The notes under the pieces are model-generated. The model made no database searches, had not been told where the DNA came from, and saw only the letters and a list, made by a program, of their open reading frames with translations. This document shows positions 48,161 through 56,952 of a stretch of 64,000 nucleotides of DNA, one piece after another (positions within the stretch are counted from its first letter, which is position 1; each line of letters begins with the position of its first letter). A program made the position numbers and the translations under genes. This DNA comes from Nonomuraea candida (lineage in GTDB: Bacteria > Actinomycetota > Actinomycetes > Streptosporangiales > Streptosporangiaceae). Location of the stretch: assembly GCF_000725485.1 (NCBI RefSeq), contig NZ_JOAG01000042.1, positions 62,001-126,000 on the forward strand, written 5' to 3'.

Positions 48161-48243
48161 GCCCCCTAATACGCCCCGGCCGCCCGTACGGTTGCCTGGG
48201 CGTCGCAGGCAACCTCCCGGGGCGTTCGAGCGTATTTGGGGGC
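48161..48243. promoter_or_regulatory. Mirror-image ECF promoters in an 83-bp palindrome
   Basis: Plus strand: GGCAACC (48208-48214), 16 bp, CGTATT (48231-48236), facing the 48271 gene. Minus strand: GGCAACC (48196-48190), 16 bp, CGTATT (48173-48168), facing the sigma gene. The elements are part of nested inverted repeats centred near 48202: GGTTGCCTG/CAGGCAACC, CCCCGG/CCGGGG and GCCCCCTAATACG/CGTATTTGGGGGC. Confidence 0.7.
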
Positions 48244-48270
48244 GTCACAACCGAATCACGGAGGATGCAC

Positions 48271-49173
48271 ATGAAGCTGGCGACCGTACCGGCGCGGCGG
48301 CTGATCGTCACCGGAGCCTGCCTGGCGGTGGGCGCCGCCGCGCTGCTGGCGCTGCCGGGCCTGGCCAAGGCGCCGGTCACGCGGCTGGCGTCCGCGTCGG
48401 CGCCGGAGGGCACGTACTGGCACACCAGGGTGTTGTCGCGCGATACCCACCACCGCCAGGTCGGCTCCCGCGCGAACCCGTACCGGGTGGTCGAGCAGCG
48501 GCTCATCGAACGGTGGCACACGACGGACGGGCGGAGCTGGCTCGGGTACCGGCAGCCGGGGGCGTACCCGAAGAGCGACAAGGACCGCGAGGCGTGGCGG
48601 CGCGACGGCTCGCCCGCCAGGTGGACCCGCGACGTGACCGGCCAGACCGTGGCGCTGTCCACCCGGCCGACCAAGGGGCACGTCACCCCGGTACGTGGCC
48701 AGAACGCCCAGTTCTTCCTGGCCGGGCAGTATCTGACGTACGAGGAGGTGCAGCGGCTGCCCGCCGACCCGGCCGCGCTGAAGGCGTGGCTGACGAAGGC
48801 CGCCCAGGTGGCCGAGGGCAGGGACGTCGAGCGCTTCGCCAGGGACTCGCTGCCCGACCTGTTCCACCGCCTTCCGGCGCCCAAGGAGGTCCGCGCCGCG
48901 GCCTACCAGGTGCTGCTGGGCATGCCCGGCGTGCACGTCCGGGGCGCGGCGCGCGACGGCCTGGGCCGCGAGGGCACCGCCCTCACGATCGACCAGCCGC
49001 AGGCCACCGGCCCGAAGGCCGAGAGGGGGACGATCATCAAGCGGCTGATCATCGACACCGCCGCCATGGTCCTGCTGTCCGACGAGTTCGGGCCGCAGGG
49101 CGCGGGCAGCGTCGATCTCGTCATGCGCGCAGGCTGGACGAACACCGGCCCCGCGGTGCCCGCCCTGCCCTGA
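48271..49173 (+). CDS. CU044_5270-like secreted or membrane-anchored protein
   Basis: 300 residues from ATG 48271 with GGAGG six bases upstream (ATG 48265 is too close). An N-terminal hydrophobic helix (LIVTGACLAVGAAALLALPGLA) is followed by a domain with SASAPEGTYWHTRVLSRDTHHRQVG and LPADPAALKAWL, matching the group often annotated as CU044_5270 proteins, which typically accompany SigE-type sigma factors. Likely a direct target of the neighbouring sigma factor; molecular role unknown. Confidence 0.75.
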   Translation: MKLATVPARRLIVTGACLAVGAAALLALPGLAKAPVTRLASASAPEGTYWHTRVLSRDTHHRQVGSRANPYRVVEQRLIERWHTTDGRSWLGYRQPGAYPKSDKDREAWRRDGSPARWTRDVTGQTVALSTRPTKGHVTPVRGQNAQFFLAGQYLTYEEVQRLPADPAALKAWLTKAAQVAEGRDVERFARDSLPDLFHRLPAPKEVRAAAYQVLLGMPGVHVRGAARDGLGREGTALTIDQPQATGPKAERGTIIKRLIIDTAAMVLLSDEFGPQGAGSVDLVMRAGWTNTGPAVPALP

Positions 49174-49251
49174 CCGGCACCGGTACCCGCCCTGCCCTTA
49201 CCTGCACCGGCACCGGCTCCGCCCTGAGCGTGCCCGCCCTGCCCGCGGTCG

Positions 49252-50349
49252 TCAGAGACCCAGGACCTCGCGCTCGACGTGGTCGAGCGCGAGGCGTACC
49301 GCGCCGATCGCCACCCCCTCGTCGCCGAACGTGGAGGCCACCACCTCCGGCGCGCTGACGCACAGCTCGGCCAGGTGCCGCCGCACCGGTTCGAGCAGCA
49401 CGTCGCCGGCCCGCGCGTAGCCGCCGCCGAGCACCAGCAGGTCCGGGTCGATGGCCAGGGCGAGCGCCGAGGCGCCGATCGCGAGGTTCTCGGCGTAGCG
49501 GTCCACCCGCCGCACGGCCTCCCGGTCACCCCCCAGCGCCGCCTCGAACACCTCCGCCGCCGAGGCGTCCTTGACCAGCTCGCGGGCGGCGTCCTCCCAG
49601 CCGACCTGGCGCAGGGTGCCGATCTCGCCCGCCGCCCCGTTGCGCCCCGGATGCAGCCGGCCGCCGATCAGGATGCCCGCGCCGGCCCGGTGGCCGATCA
49701 GGACGTAGACGACGTCCGAGGCGTGCTGGGCGCTGCCGCGCCAGTGCTCGGCCAGCGCCGCCAGGTTGGCGTCGTTGGCGGCCAGCGCCGGGCTGCCGAA
49801 CCAGCGCCCGGCCAGCCCCGCCAGGTCCACGCCGGTCCAGCCGGGCAGCGTGATCGACAGGGAGACCCGCCCGGTCCTGTCCACGATGCCGGAGGTGCCG
49901 GCGGCCACGGCCCAGACGTGCCTGCGGGCCACCCCGGCCCCGTCCACGCAGGCCAGCGCCGTGCGCTCGGCCGCCTCCAGCCGCTGGTGCGCCGGCGCGT
50001 CGCCGGAGACCTCGGCCCGCTCCCAGGCGATCACCTCGCCGTTGAGGTCGGCCAGCGCGGCCACGATGGCGTCGCCGCCGACCTCGACGCCGACGACGTA
50101 GCCGGCGTCGGCCCGGAAGCCGAAGCGCCGCGCGGGCCGGCCCATGGCGCCCTCGTCGGGCGGCACCTCGCGGACGTAGCCGCGCTCGCCCAGCTCGTCG
50201 AGCACCGCCTCCACCGTCTGCCTGGACAGCCCGGTGACCCGCCCGAGCTGGGTCAGCGTGGCCACTCCCGCGCGGCGCAGGGCCCGCAGCGTGACCTGCG
50301 TGTTCACCTTGCGCAGCAGCGACGCGTCACCCGGCCGGAGCTCGGTCAC
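49252..50349 (-). CDS. ROK-family transcriptional regulator
   Basis: 365 residues from GTG 50349. Winged HTH (VNTQVTLRALRRAGVATLTQLGRVTGLSRQTVEAVLDEL) and ROK domain (VGVEVGGDAIVAALADLNG, VAAGTSGIVDRTG, VLIGHRAGAGILIGG, GAAGEIGTL). The classical zinc-cysteine cluster is absent. Divergent from the Gfo/Idh-ABC sugar operon, so it probably represses that operon in response to a sugar or sugar phosphate. Confidence 0.85.
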   Translation of the reverse strand: MTELRPGDASLLRKVNTQVTLRALRRAGVATLTQLGRVTGLSRQTVEAVLDELGERGYVREVPPDEGAMGRPARRFGFRADAGYVVGVEVGGDAIVAALADLNGEVIAWERAEVSGDAPAHQRLEAAERTALACVDGAGVARRHVWAVAAGTSGIVDRTGRVSLSITLPGWTGVDLAGLAGRWFGSPALAANDANLAALAEHWRGSAQHASDVVYVLIGHRAGAGILIGGRLHPGRNGAAGEIGTLRQVGWEDAARELVKDASAAEVFEAALGGDREAVRRVDRYAENLAIGASALALAIDPDLLVLGGGYARAGDVLLEPVRRHLAELCVSAPEVVASTFGDEGVAIGAVRLALDHVEREVLGL

Positions 50350-50370
50350 TTATGAGACCCTTTCCCATAA
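50350..50370. promoter_or_regulatory. Operator-like repeat upstream of ROK gene
   Basis: TTATG (50350-50354) and CATAA (50366-50370) are inverted with 11 bp between. Another CATAAG lies at about 50432, near the divergent operon's start. Candidate ROK-binding half-sites. Confidence 0.4.
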
Positions 50371-50447
50371 CTTCCCTATTGACGGCTTCCAGCGTGGATC
50401 CTAGCATCGGCCGACATACGTGAATTGGTTACATAAGTGGAGGCGCA

Positions 50448-51677
50448 ATGGTGACTCTCGCCGTCGTCGGCGCGGGCTCGCGGGGGACCTCCTACGCCCG
50501 CCACGCCGCTGAGTCCGGCCGTGCGCGGGTGGTCGCGGTGGCCGACCCGCTGGACAGCCGGCGCGACAGGTTCCCCGAGGCCGCCGCGTACGCCGGCTGG
50601 CGGGAGCTGGCCGCGCTGCCCCGCCAGGCGGACGCCGTGATCATCGCCACCCAGGACCGCGACCACGTCGAGCCCGCGGTGCGCTTCGCCGAGCTGGGCT
50701 ACGACATCCTGCTGGAGAAGCCGATGGCGGTCTCCGAGGACGACTGCCGGGCGATCGTGGCCGCCGCCGAGCGCAGCGGCGCGATCTTCGCGGTGTGCCA
50801 CGTGCTGCGCTACACGCCGTACACGAAGGCGCTGAAGGCGCTGGTCGACGGCGGGCGGATCGGCGAGATCGTCAGCGTCCAGCACCTGGAGCCGGTGGGG
50901 TGGTGGCACCAGGCGCACTCGTACGTGCGGGGCAACTGGCGGCGCGCCGACGAGGCCACGTTCATGCTGCTGGCCAAGTCCTGCCACGACCTCGACTGGC
51001 TGGTCCACCTGACCGGCAGGCAGGTCACCCGCGTCTCCTCCTTCGGCGGCCTGCACCACTTCCGCCCGGAGAACCGCCCGGCCGGCGCCGCCGACCGCTG
51101 CCTGGACTGCGCGGTCGAGCCGGACTGCCCGTACTCGGCCCGGCGCATCTACCTGCCGCTCGCGGGCGAGCACGCCTGGCCGCTGTCGGTGCTCACCGAC
51201 GACGTCTCCGAGCAGGGGGTGCTGGAGGCGCTGCGGACCGGCCCGTACGGCAGGTGCGTCTACGCCTGCGACAACGACGTCGTCGACCACCAGGTCGTGA
51301 ACCTGGAGTTCGAGGGCGGCACGACGGCCTCGTTCACCATGACCGGCTTCACCCCCGCGCTGCACCGGCAGACCCGGATCTTCGGCACACGCGGCTGCAT
51401 CGAGGGCGACGGCGACCGCCTGACCGTCCACGACTTCGTCACCGGCCGCTCCGAGGTCGTCGACACCCGCCCCACGGGCGACGGGACGGCGCGGGGCGGC
51501 CACGGGGGCGGCGACACGGCCCTGGTCGAGGCGTTCCTCGACGCGGTCGCCACGCGGGACCGCGCCCCGATCCTCTCCTCGCCGGCCGAGAGCCTGCACA
51601 GCCATCTCATCGCCTGGGCCGCCGAGCGGTCCCGGCTGACCGGCGAGACCGTCACCCTGGAAGGAACCCCCCGATGA
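50448..51677 (+). CDS. Gfo/Idh/MocA-family oxidoreductase
   Basis: 409 residues. N-terminal Rossmann (LAVVGAGSRGTSYARHAAE), the EKPMAVSEDDC signature with catalytic Lys at about residue 91, and a C-terminal beta-sheet domain with a four-cysteine patch (DRCLDCAVEPDCPYSARRIY) that may bind metal. The family oxidises or epimerises sugars and inositols. First gene of the operon with the binding protein and two permeases, so it acts on the imported carbohydrate. Confidence 0.85.
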   Translation: MVTLAVVGAGSRGTSYARHAAESGRARVVAVADPLDSRRDRFPEAAAYAGWRELAALPRQADAVIIATQDRDHVEPAVRFAELGYDILLEKPMAVSEDDCRAIVAAAERSGAIFAVCHVLRYTPYTKALKALVDGGRIGEIVSVQHLEPVGWWHQAHSYVRGNWRRADEATFMLLAKSCHDLDWLVHLTGRQVTRVSSFGGLHHFRPENRPAGAADRCLDCAVEPDCPYSARRIYLPLAGEHAWPLSVLTDDVSEQGVLEALRTGPYGRCVYACDNDVVDHQVVNLEFEGGTTASFTMTGFTPALHRQTRIFGTRGCIEGDGDRLTVHDFVTGRSEVVDTRPTGDGTARGGHGGGDTALVEAFLDAVATRDRAPILSSPAESLHSHLIAWAAERSRLTGETVTLEGTPR

Positions 51678-52921
51678 AAGCCACGCACGTCACCGCCGCC
51701 GCGCTGGCACTCTGCGCGGGCCTGGCCGCCTGCGGCTCGCCCACCCCCGGACAACCCGCCGCCGAGGGCTCCGGGCGCGGGCCCATCACGTTCCTCGGCG
51801 GGAAGTTCGAGGCGGAGTCCGTGCAGAAGATCGTGGACGCCTGGAACGCCGCCCACCCCGACGAGAAGGCCACCGTCGTCCTGCTCCCCGAGAGCGCCGA
51901 CGAGCAGCGCCGCAAGCTCATCCAGAACGCGCAGACCAAGTCCGACGCCGGCGACGTCATGCTCATCGACGCGGTCTGGACCAGCGAGTTCGCCGCGAAC
52001 CGGTGGGTGGCGGAGCTGACGCTGGACACCACCGGCTTCCTGCCCAACCCCGTCGAGACGGGCAAGTACCGCGGCAAGCTGTACGCGATGCCGGTCTTCA
52101 CCGGCACGGGCCTGCTCTACTACCGCACCGACCTGGTCAAGGAGCCGCCCAAGACCTGGGACGAGATGAAGCGGATCTGCGAGGAGGTGCTGCCGAAGCA
52201 GACGGGCATGAGCTGCTACGGCGGCCAGTTCGACAAGTACGAGGGCCTGACCGTGAACTTCTCCGAGGCCGTCGCCTCCGCCGGCGGGGAGCTCCTCGAC
52301 GCCTCCGGGCAGCCCCAGCTCACCGGCGACGCGGCCAGGCAGGCGGCCCGGTTCCTGGCCGACGGGTTCAAGAGCGGCATGATCCCGAAGGAGGCGATCA
52401 CGTACAAGGAGGAAGAGGGACGGGTCGCCTTCCAGGAGGGCAAGCTGCTCTTCTACCGCAACTGGGCCTACGGCTACGAGGCCGCGCAGAAGACCGACGG
52501 CTCCAGCAAGGTCAACGGCAGGTTCGACGTGGCCCCGATCCCCGGCCTGACCGGCATCGGCGCGGGCACGCTGGGCGGCAACAACCTGGCCGTGTCGGCC
52601 TTCTCCAAGCACAAGCGCACCGCGCAGGACTTCATCGCGTTCATGACCAGCCCCGAGCAGATCAGGGCGTTCGCGCGGACCAGCTCGATGCCGGTGCCGC
52701 TGGCCTCGATCTACGACGACCCCGAGATGATCAAGAAGTACCCCTACCTGCCCGCGCTCAAGGAGGGCATCCTGGCGGCCAAGCCGCGCCCGAAGGCCGT
52801 CCGCTACGGTGACGTCACGGCCGCGATCCAGGAGTCCGCGTACGCCATCGTCACGGGCGCCAAGCCGGTCGAGCAGGGCCTGTCGGAGCTCCAGGCCGCT
52901 CTCGGGCCGTTGCTGAAGTGA
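51674..52921 (+). CDS. Carbohydrate ABC transporter binding lipoprotein (CUT1)
   Basis: 415 residues with a lipoprotein signal (LALCAGLAACGS, lipobox Cys ~20). Type-1 extracellular solute-binding fold: ITFLGGKFEAESVQKIVDAWNAAHP, DVMLIDAVWTSEFAANRWV, YAMPVFTGTGLLYYRTDLV. ATGA overlap with the oxidoreductase and GTGA overlap with the permease show one operon. Confidence 0.9.
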   Translation: MKATHVTAAALALCAGLAACGSPTPGQPAAEGSGRGPITFLGGKFEAESVQKIVDAWNAAHPDEKATVVLLPESADEQRRKLIQNAQTKSDAGDVMLIDAVWTSEFAANRWVAELTLDTTGFLPNPVETGKYRGKLYAMPVFTGTGLLYYRTDLVKEPPKTWDEMKRICEEVLPKQTGMSCYGGQFDKYEGLTVNFSEAVASAGGELLDASGQPQLTGDAARQAARFLADGFKSGMIPKEAITYKEEEGRVAFQEGKLLFYRNWAYGYEAAQKTDGSSKVNGRFDVAPIPGLTGIGAGTLGGNNLAVSAFSKHKRTAQDFIAFMTSPEQIRAFARTSSMPVPLASIYDDPEMIKKYPYLPALKEGILAAKPRPKAVRYGDVTAAIQESAYAIVTGAKPVEQGLSELQAALGPLLK

Positions 52922-53835
52922 GGGCCGCCGCGCGGGGGCAGTCGTGGCCGGCGGCCGCCATGCTGTCCCCCACCATGATCGTGCTCGCCCTCGTGGTCTT
53001 CTACCCCCTGGTCGCGGCCATGCGGGAGTCGTTCTACGAGAGCGGTCAGCGCCTGGACGCCGACGGCTTCGTGGTCGAGGGCGAGTGGTTCGCCGGCCTG
53101 GCCAACTACGCGGGCGTCGTGCAGCAGCGCTTCCTGAACGCCGCGCTCAACACCACGCTGTTCACCGTCGTGACCGTCGCCCTGGAGGTCGTGCTCGGGG
53201 TGGCGATGGCGCTGGTCATGCGGCGCGCGTTCCGGGGACGGGCGTTCCTGCGGGCCAGCATCCTCGTCCCGTGGGCGGTGCCGACCGCCGTCGCCGGCCT
53301 GATGTGGAAGTGGATCTTCCAGGCGGACGGCGTGGCGAACGCGCTGCTCGGCACCGAGATCCTCTGGACGGCCGACGGCCCGTGGGCCAAGCTCGCCGTG
53401 GTCGTCGCCGACGTGTGGAAGACGTCGCCGTTCGTGGGGCTGCTGGTGCTGGCCGGGCTGCAGATCATCCCGGCCGAGGTGTACGAGGCCGCCCGCGTGG
53501 ACGGCGCCACGCCCCGGCAGACGTTCTGGCGCGTCACCCTGCCCCTGGTCAAGCCCGCCCTGCTGGTGGCCGTGCTGTTCCGGCTGATGGACGCGCTGCG
53601 CGTGTTCGACCTGCCGTACGTGATGATCGGGCCGCGCAAGCAGTCGGTGGAGACGCTGTCCGGGCTCATCTGGGACGAGGCCACCCGGGTCCACTATGGG
53701 CCCGCGTCGGCGTACGGGACGGCGTTGTTCCTGTACATCGCGGTGATCGCGTTCGTGTTCGTGAAGCTGCTCGGGGCGGACCTGCTGAGTGACGTACGGG
53801 CGCGGCGTAAGGAGGCGGCCCGCGATGGCGCGTGA
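52918..53835 (+). CDS. CUT1 sugar ABC permease, MalF-like
   Basis: 305 residues, six membrane segments. EAA loop EAARVDGATPRQTFWRVTLPLVKP. Starts at GTG 52918 overlapping the binding-protein stop, and its 3' end overlaps the next permease by 11 bp. Confidence 0.9.
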   Translation: MRAAARGQSWPAAAMLSPTMIVLALVVFYPLVAAMRESFYESGQRLDADGFVVEGEWFAGLANYAGVVQQRFLNAALNTTLFTVVTVALEVVLGVAMALVMRRAFRGRAFLRASILVPWAVPTAVAGLMWKWIFQADGVANALLGTEILWTADGPWAKLAVVVADVWKTSPFVGLLVLAGLQIIPAEVYEAARVDGATPRQTFWRVTLPLVKPALLVAVLFRLMDALRVFDLPYVMIGPRKQSVETLSGLIWDEATRVHYGPASAYGTALFLYIAVIAFVFVKLLGADLLSDVRARRKEAARDGA

Positions 53836-54661
53836 GCGGGTGAGGGCACGGCGGTTCTGGGGCAGCGCGGGCATGCTCGGCATCGCGCTGTACTGCCTGG
53901 TGCCCTTCTACTGGATGGTGGTGTCGAGCTTCCGCCGCACCGCCGACATCCACGACAAGACGCCCTGGCCCGCGCCGTGGTCGCTGGAGAGCTACGGGGC
54001 GGTCTTCGCCGCCGACATGGGCTTCGGCCGGTCGCTGCTCAACAGTTTCGTCGTGGCGGGCACCACCACCCTGGTGACGCTGGCGGTGGGGACGCTGGCG
54101 GCCTACGCGCTGGCCCGGCTGGAGTTCCGGGGCAAGAACGTGGTGCTGGCGCTGGTCATCGCCGTGTCGATGTTCCCCGGGGCGCTGCTCATCGTGCCGC
54201 TGCTGGAGCTGTTCACCACGATCGGCTGGATCAACACCTACCAGGCGATGATCGTCCCGTCGATGTCCTTCGCCCTGCCGCTGACGATCTGGAACCTGAC
54301 CACGTTCTTCCGGCAGTTGCCGTACGACCTGGAGCAGGCGGCCATGATCGACGGCTGCACGCCCTTCGCCGCCTTCCGCCGCGTCATGCTGCCCCTCGCC
54401 GCGCCGGGCGTCTTCACCACGGCGATCCTGGCCTTCATCGCCACCTGGAACGAGTTCATCATCGCCGTCACCATGGTCAACGACCAGGCCCGGCAGCCGG
54501 CCACGGTGCGCATCGCGCAGTTCACCGGCGCGGCCCAGTTCGACACGCCCTTCGGCACGCAGATGGCGGCCGGGGTGCTGGTGACGATCCCGCTCGTCCT
54601 GCTGGTGCTGTTCTTCCAGCGCCGCATCGTCGCCGGGCTGACGGCGGGCGCCCTGAAGTAG
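53825..54661 (+). CDS. CUT1 sugar ABC permease, MalG-like
   Basis: 278 residues, six membrane segments, EAA loop EQAAMIDGCTPFAAFRRVMLPLAAPG. AAGGAGG precedes ATG 53825. No ATPase follows; as in most actinobacterial CUT1 operons, a shared MsiK-type ATPase encoded elsewhere would energise the importer. Confidence 0.9.
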   Translation: MARERVRARRFWGSAGMLGIALYCLVPFYWMVVSSFRRTADIHDKTPWPAPWSLESYGAVFAADMGFGRSLLNSFVVAGTTTLVTLAVGTLAAYALARLEFRGKNVVLALVIAVSMFPGALLIVPLLELFTTIGWINTYQAMIVPSMSFALPLTIWNLTTFFRQLPYDLEQAAMIDGCTPFAAFRRVMLPLAAPGVFTTAILAFIATWNEFIIAVTMVNDQARQPATVRIAQFTGAAQFDTPFGTQMAAGVLVTIPLVLLVLFFQRRIVAGLTAGALK

Positions 54662-54678
54662 CCGGCCCGTCGTCCCGA

Positions 54679-54705
54679 GGGGTCCACCTGGCACAAGTGG
54701 CCCCC
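54679..54705 (+). terminator. Hairpin after sugar operon
   Basis: GGGGTCCAC and GTGGCCCCC form a 9-bp stem with one mismatch and a 9-base loop, 18 bases after the permease stop. No T-run. Confidence 0.4.
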
Positions 54706-54766
54706 CGGGCGGCTCCGCAGCCGGGATACTGGTGGCGGACTTCTTTCGACGAAACAGGGGGCCGCG

Positions 54767-56881
54767 GTGCGTACCTGGTTCGAGCCCGAGGAGGCGGAGG
54801 AGTTCGAAGCGGCCAGGTCCGTGCTGCTGCGGCGCTGCCTCGCCTGGGCGGCCGAGCACGGCCGCCCGGCCGACGGCCTGCTGATCGCCTCCGCCGTCGA
54901 GGCCCGCCACCACAGCCACGACGGCCGCATCGCCTACTGGGACGAACGCCAGATCAGGCGCCACCTGCTGGCCTGGGTGCCGAGATACGTCGTGGCGCCC
55001 AGGGAGGTCCTGGAGATCGCGCCGGAGGTCCTGCGCACGTACCTGCACTATCTGGCCGCCACCGGCCTGCGCGACCCCCGCGGCGCCACCCTCGCCGAGG
55101 CCGACGAGGTGATCGCCCGCCTCGCCCCCGACTTCCGCCGCGCCCTGGACGACCCCTACCGCCAGGGCCTGGGCAAGTTCTGGGCGCAGACGGCGCTCGA
55201 CCACGGCACCGACCTGGCCGACCCCGGCGGTGTGGCGGAGTTCGAGCGCGACCTCGACGCCGGCCGCATCCGGTACGACGCGGACGTGCTCGACCGGCTG
55301 CTGGCCGACCGCCACGCGGAGAAGGGCCACGACCTGGAGGAGGAGCGCGCCCGCCCCCTGCCGCCCATCGCCCTTCCCCCGGCGCGGGCCCTGCGCGAGG
55401 CCGCCGCGGCCGGCCCGCTCGTCCGGCAGCTCGTCACCCTGGCCGACTGGGCGGGCGAGAAGGGCCGCCCCCTCACCGCGGCGGGCCGCCTCCCCCTCGC
55501 GGCGGCCCGCGAGCTGTCCGCCCTGCTCGGCACCGGCGAGCAGGACCTCCGGGTACGCAGCTCCGCCGGCCTCCCCCGCCTGAGCCTGCTCCTGGCCTGG
55601 GCCGGGCGGCTGCGCCTGATCCGCACCACCGGGGGCCGCCTCTACCGGGAGGCCGGATCGGCCCCGCTCCTCGACGACCCCTGGGCGCTGTGGACCCGCG
55701 CCTTCGAGACCCTCCCCGACCTGATCCACGCGACCACCACCCGGCGCCCCGCCCCCGGACCAGACCACGCGACCGCCACCCGGCCGACCGGCCCCGGACC
55801 AAGCCAGGCGACCGCCACCCGGCCGACCGGCCCCGGACCAGGTCGGGCGAGCACCGCCGGCCGGCCTGGCCCCCTCGTCGGCGAGCTCCTCCCCGGCCTC
55901 CTCGACACGATGTACGGCCTGGGCGACGTGCCCGTCCGCCACCTGGAGGAGACGGCGTGGCCGGCCTGCCGGGAGCACGCCGCCGCCGGCGGGGAGGACC
56001 ATCGGCGCCACCACGACCTCTGGCGCCGCGCCGTGGCCGCCGACCTGCGGCGGGCCTTCGACCTCCTCGCCGACCTCGGCGCCGTGGAGCTGACCCGCGG
56101 CCCCGCCGGCGAACGCCGGCCGAAGGCTCTGGACCACGAGGACCAGGAGTTCCCGCCGGACGCGATCGACCGCCTGCGGACCGGCCTCGCCGCCCCGGAC
56201 CTCCTCCTGGCCCGCCTGACCCCGCTCGCCCTGCACGCCCTGCGCACCTCCCTGCTGGCCCGGGGCCGGGACGCCCCGCTGGTCGGCGAGCTGGCCACCG
56301 CCCCGCCCGCCGAGCTGCTCGGCGTCCTCAGCCAGCACTACCCGCTTCCGGAAGCCGCGGCCGAGCTGAACGCCTGGCTCTCCCGCCCCGGCCAGGACGT
56401 GGCCGCCCTCCTCCAGGCCGTCCGCGACTGCCCGTTCCGCACCCGCGCCGCCGCCATGCTCGACGTCCTGGCCGAGACCCTTCCCGAGGGCCCGGCCCTC
56501 CTGCGCGCCCTCCGCCGCGACCCCGTCCTCGGGCCCACCGCCCTGACCTTCCTCGTGGACGAGGGCGAGGTCGATCCCGGGACGCTGGGGCAGCACGAGC
56601 ACCTGCTGCTGGCGGCGGAGAACTTCCTGACCCTGCTGGAGCTCGGCGGGCCGCAGGCGCTGATCGAGCAGCTGAAGGCGATGGCGGGCAAGGAGGCGTA
56701 CGAGCTGGCGGCCGCCGTCCTGGCGTCGGGGCACCATGACGTGGCGGGCCTGGCGGAGATGCGCGAGCTGGTGGCCGAACCGCTGCGCGCCACCATCAAC
56801 CGCCCCCTGCGTCTCATCCCGGGCACGGGGCCCGGCCGCCGGACCCGCTCCACGGGCCGGGGGCGGCGCCGGGACCGCTGA
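54767..56881 (+). CDS. Large helical protein of unknown function
   Basis: 704 residues from GTG 54767. I do not recognise a family. It is almost entirely helical, rich in Ala/Leu/Arg, without signal peptide or membrane segments. Residues ~322-360 are a Pro/Thr/Gly-rich spacer made of three 13-residue repeats that divides it into two halves. The C-terminus is basic (RRTRSTGRGRRRDR). The second half contains possible winged-helix-like stretches (DLRRAFDLLADLGAVEL), but this is weak. Stands alone as a monocistronic unit; a GATACT box lies upstream. Confidence 0.7.
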   Translation: MRTWFEPEEAEEFEAARSVLLRRCLAWAAEHGRPADGLLIASAVEARHHSHDGRIAYWDERQIRRHLLAWVPRYVVAPREVLEIAPEVLRTYLHYLAATGLRDPRGATLAEADEVIARLAPDFRRALDDPYRQGLGKFWAQTALDHGTDLADPGGVAEFERDLDAGRIRYDADVLDRLLADRHAEKGHDLEEERARPLPPIALPPARALREAAAAGPLVRQLVTLADWAGEKGRPLTAAGRLPLAAARELSALLGTGEQDLRVRSSAGLPRLSLLLAWAGRLRLIRTTGGRLYREAGSAPLLDDPWALWTRAFETLPDLIHATTTRRPAPGPDHATATRPTGPGPSQATATRPTGPGPGRASTAGRPGPLVGELLPGLLDTMYGLGDVPVRHLEETAWPACREHAAAGGEDHRRHHDLWRRAVAADLRRAFDLLADLGAVELTRGPAGERRPKALDHEDQEFPPDAIDRLRTGLAAPDLLLARLTPLALHALRTSLLARGRDAPLVGELATAPPAELLGVLSQHYPLPEAAAELNAWLSRPGQDVAALLQAVRDCPFRTRAAAMLDVLAETLPEGPALLRALRRDPVLGPTALTFLVDEGEVDPGTLGQHEHLLLAAENFLTLLELGGPQALIEQLKAMAGKEAYELAAAVLASGHHDVAGLAEMRELVAEPLRATINRPLRLIPGTGPGRRTRSTGRGRRRDR
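55730..55846 (+). repeat. In-frame 39-bp tandem repeat, three copies
   Basis: Copies at 55730, 55769 and 55808 encode 13-residue units like ATATRPTGPGPSQ in the middle of the large unknown protein. Confidence 0.8.
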
Positions 56882-56952
56882 AGGCCGGCACCAGCGCCGG
56901 CGCCAGTGCTGGGGAGGAGCCGGGCCGGTCAGCCGTATGGCGGCGGACGCGC

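Noticed and set aside
53825..54661. Missing ATPase in the sugar importer operon as evidence of a broken system
   Set aside because: CUT1 operons in actinomycetes commonly use a shared MsiK ATPase encoded elsewhere.
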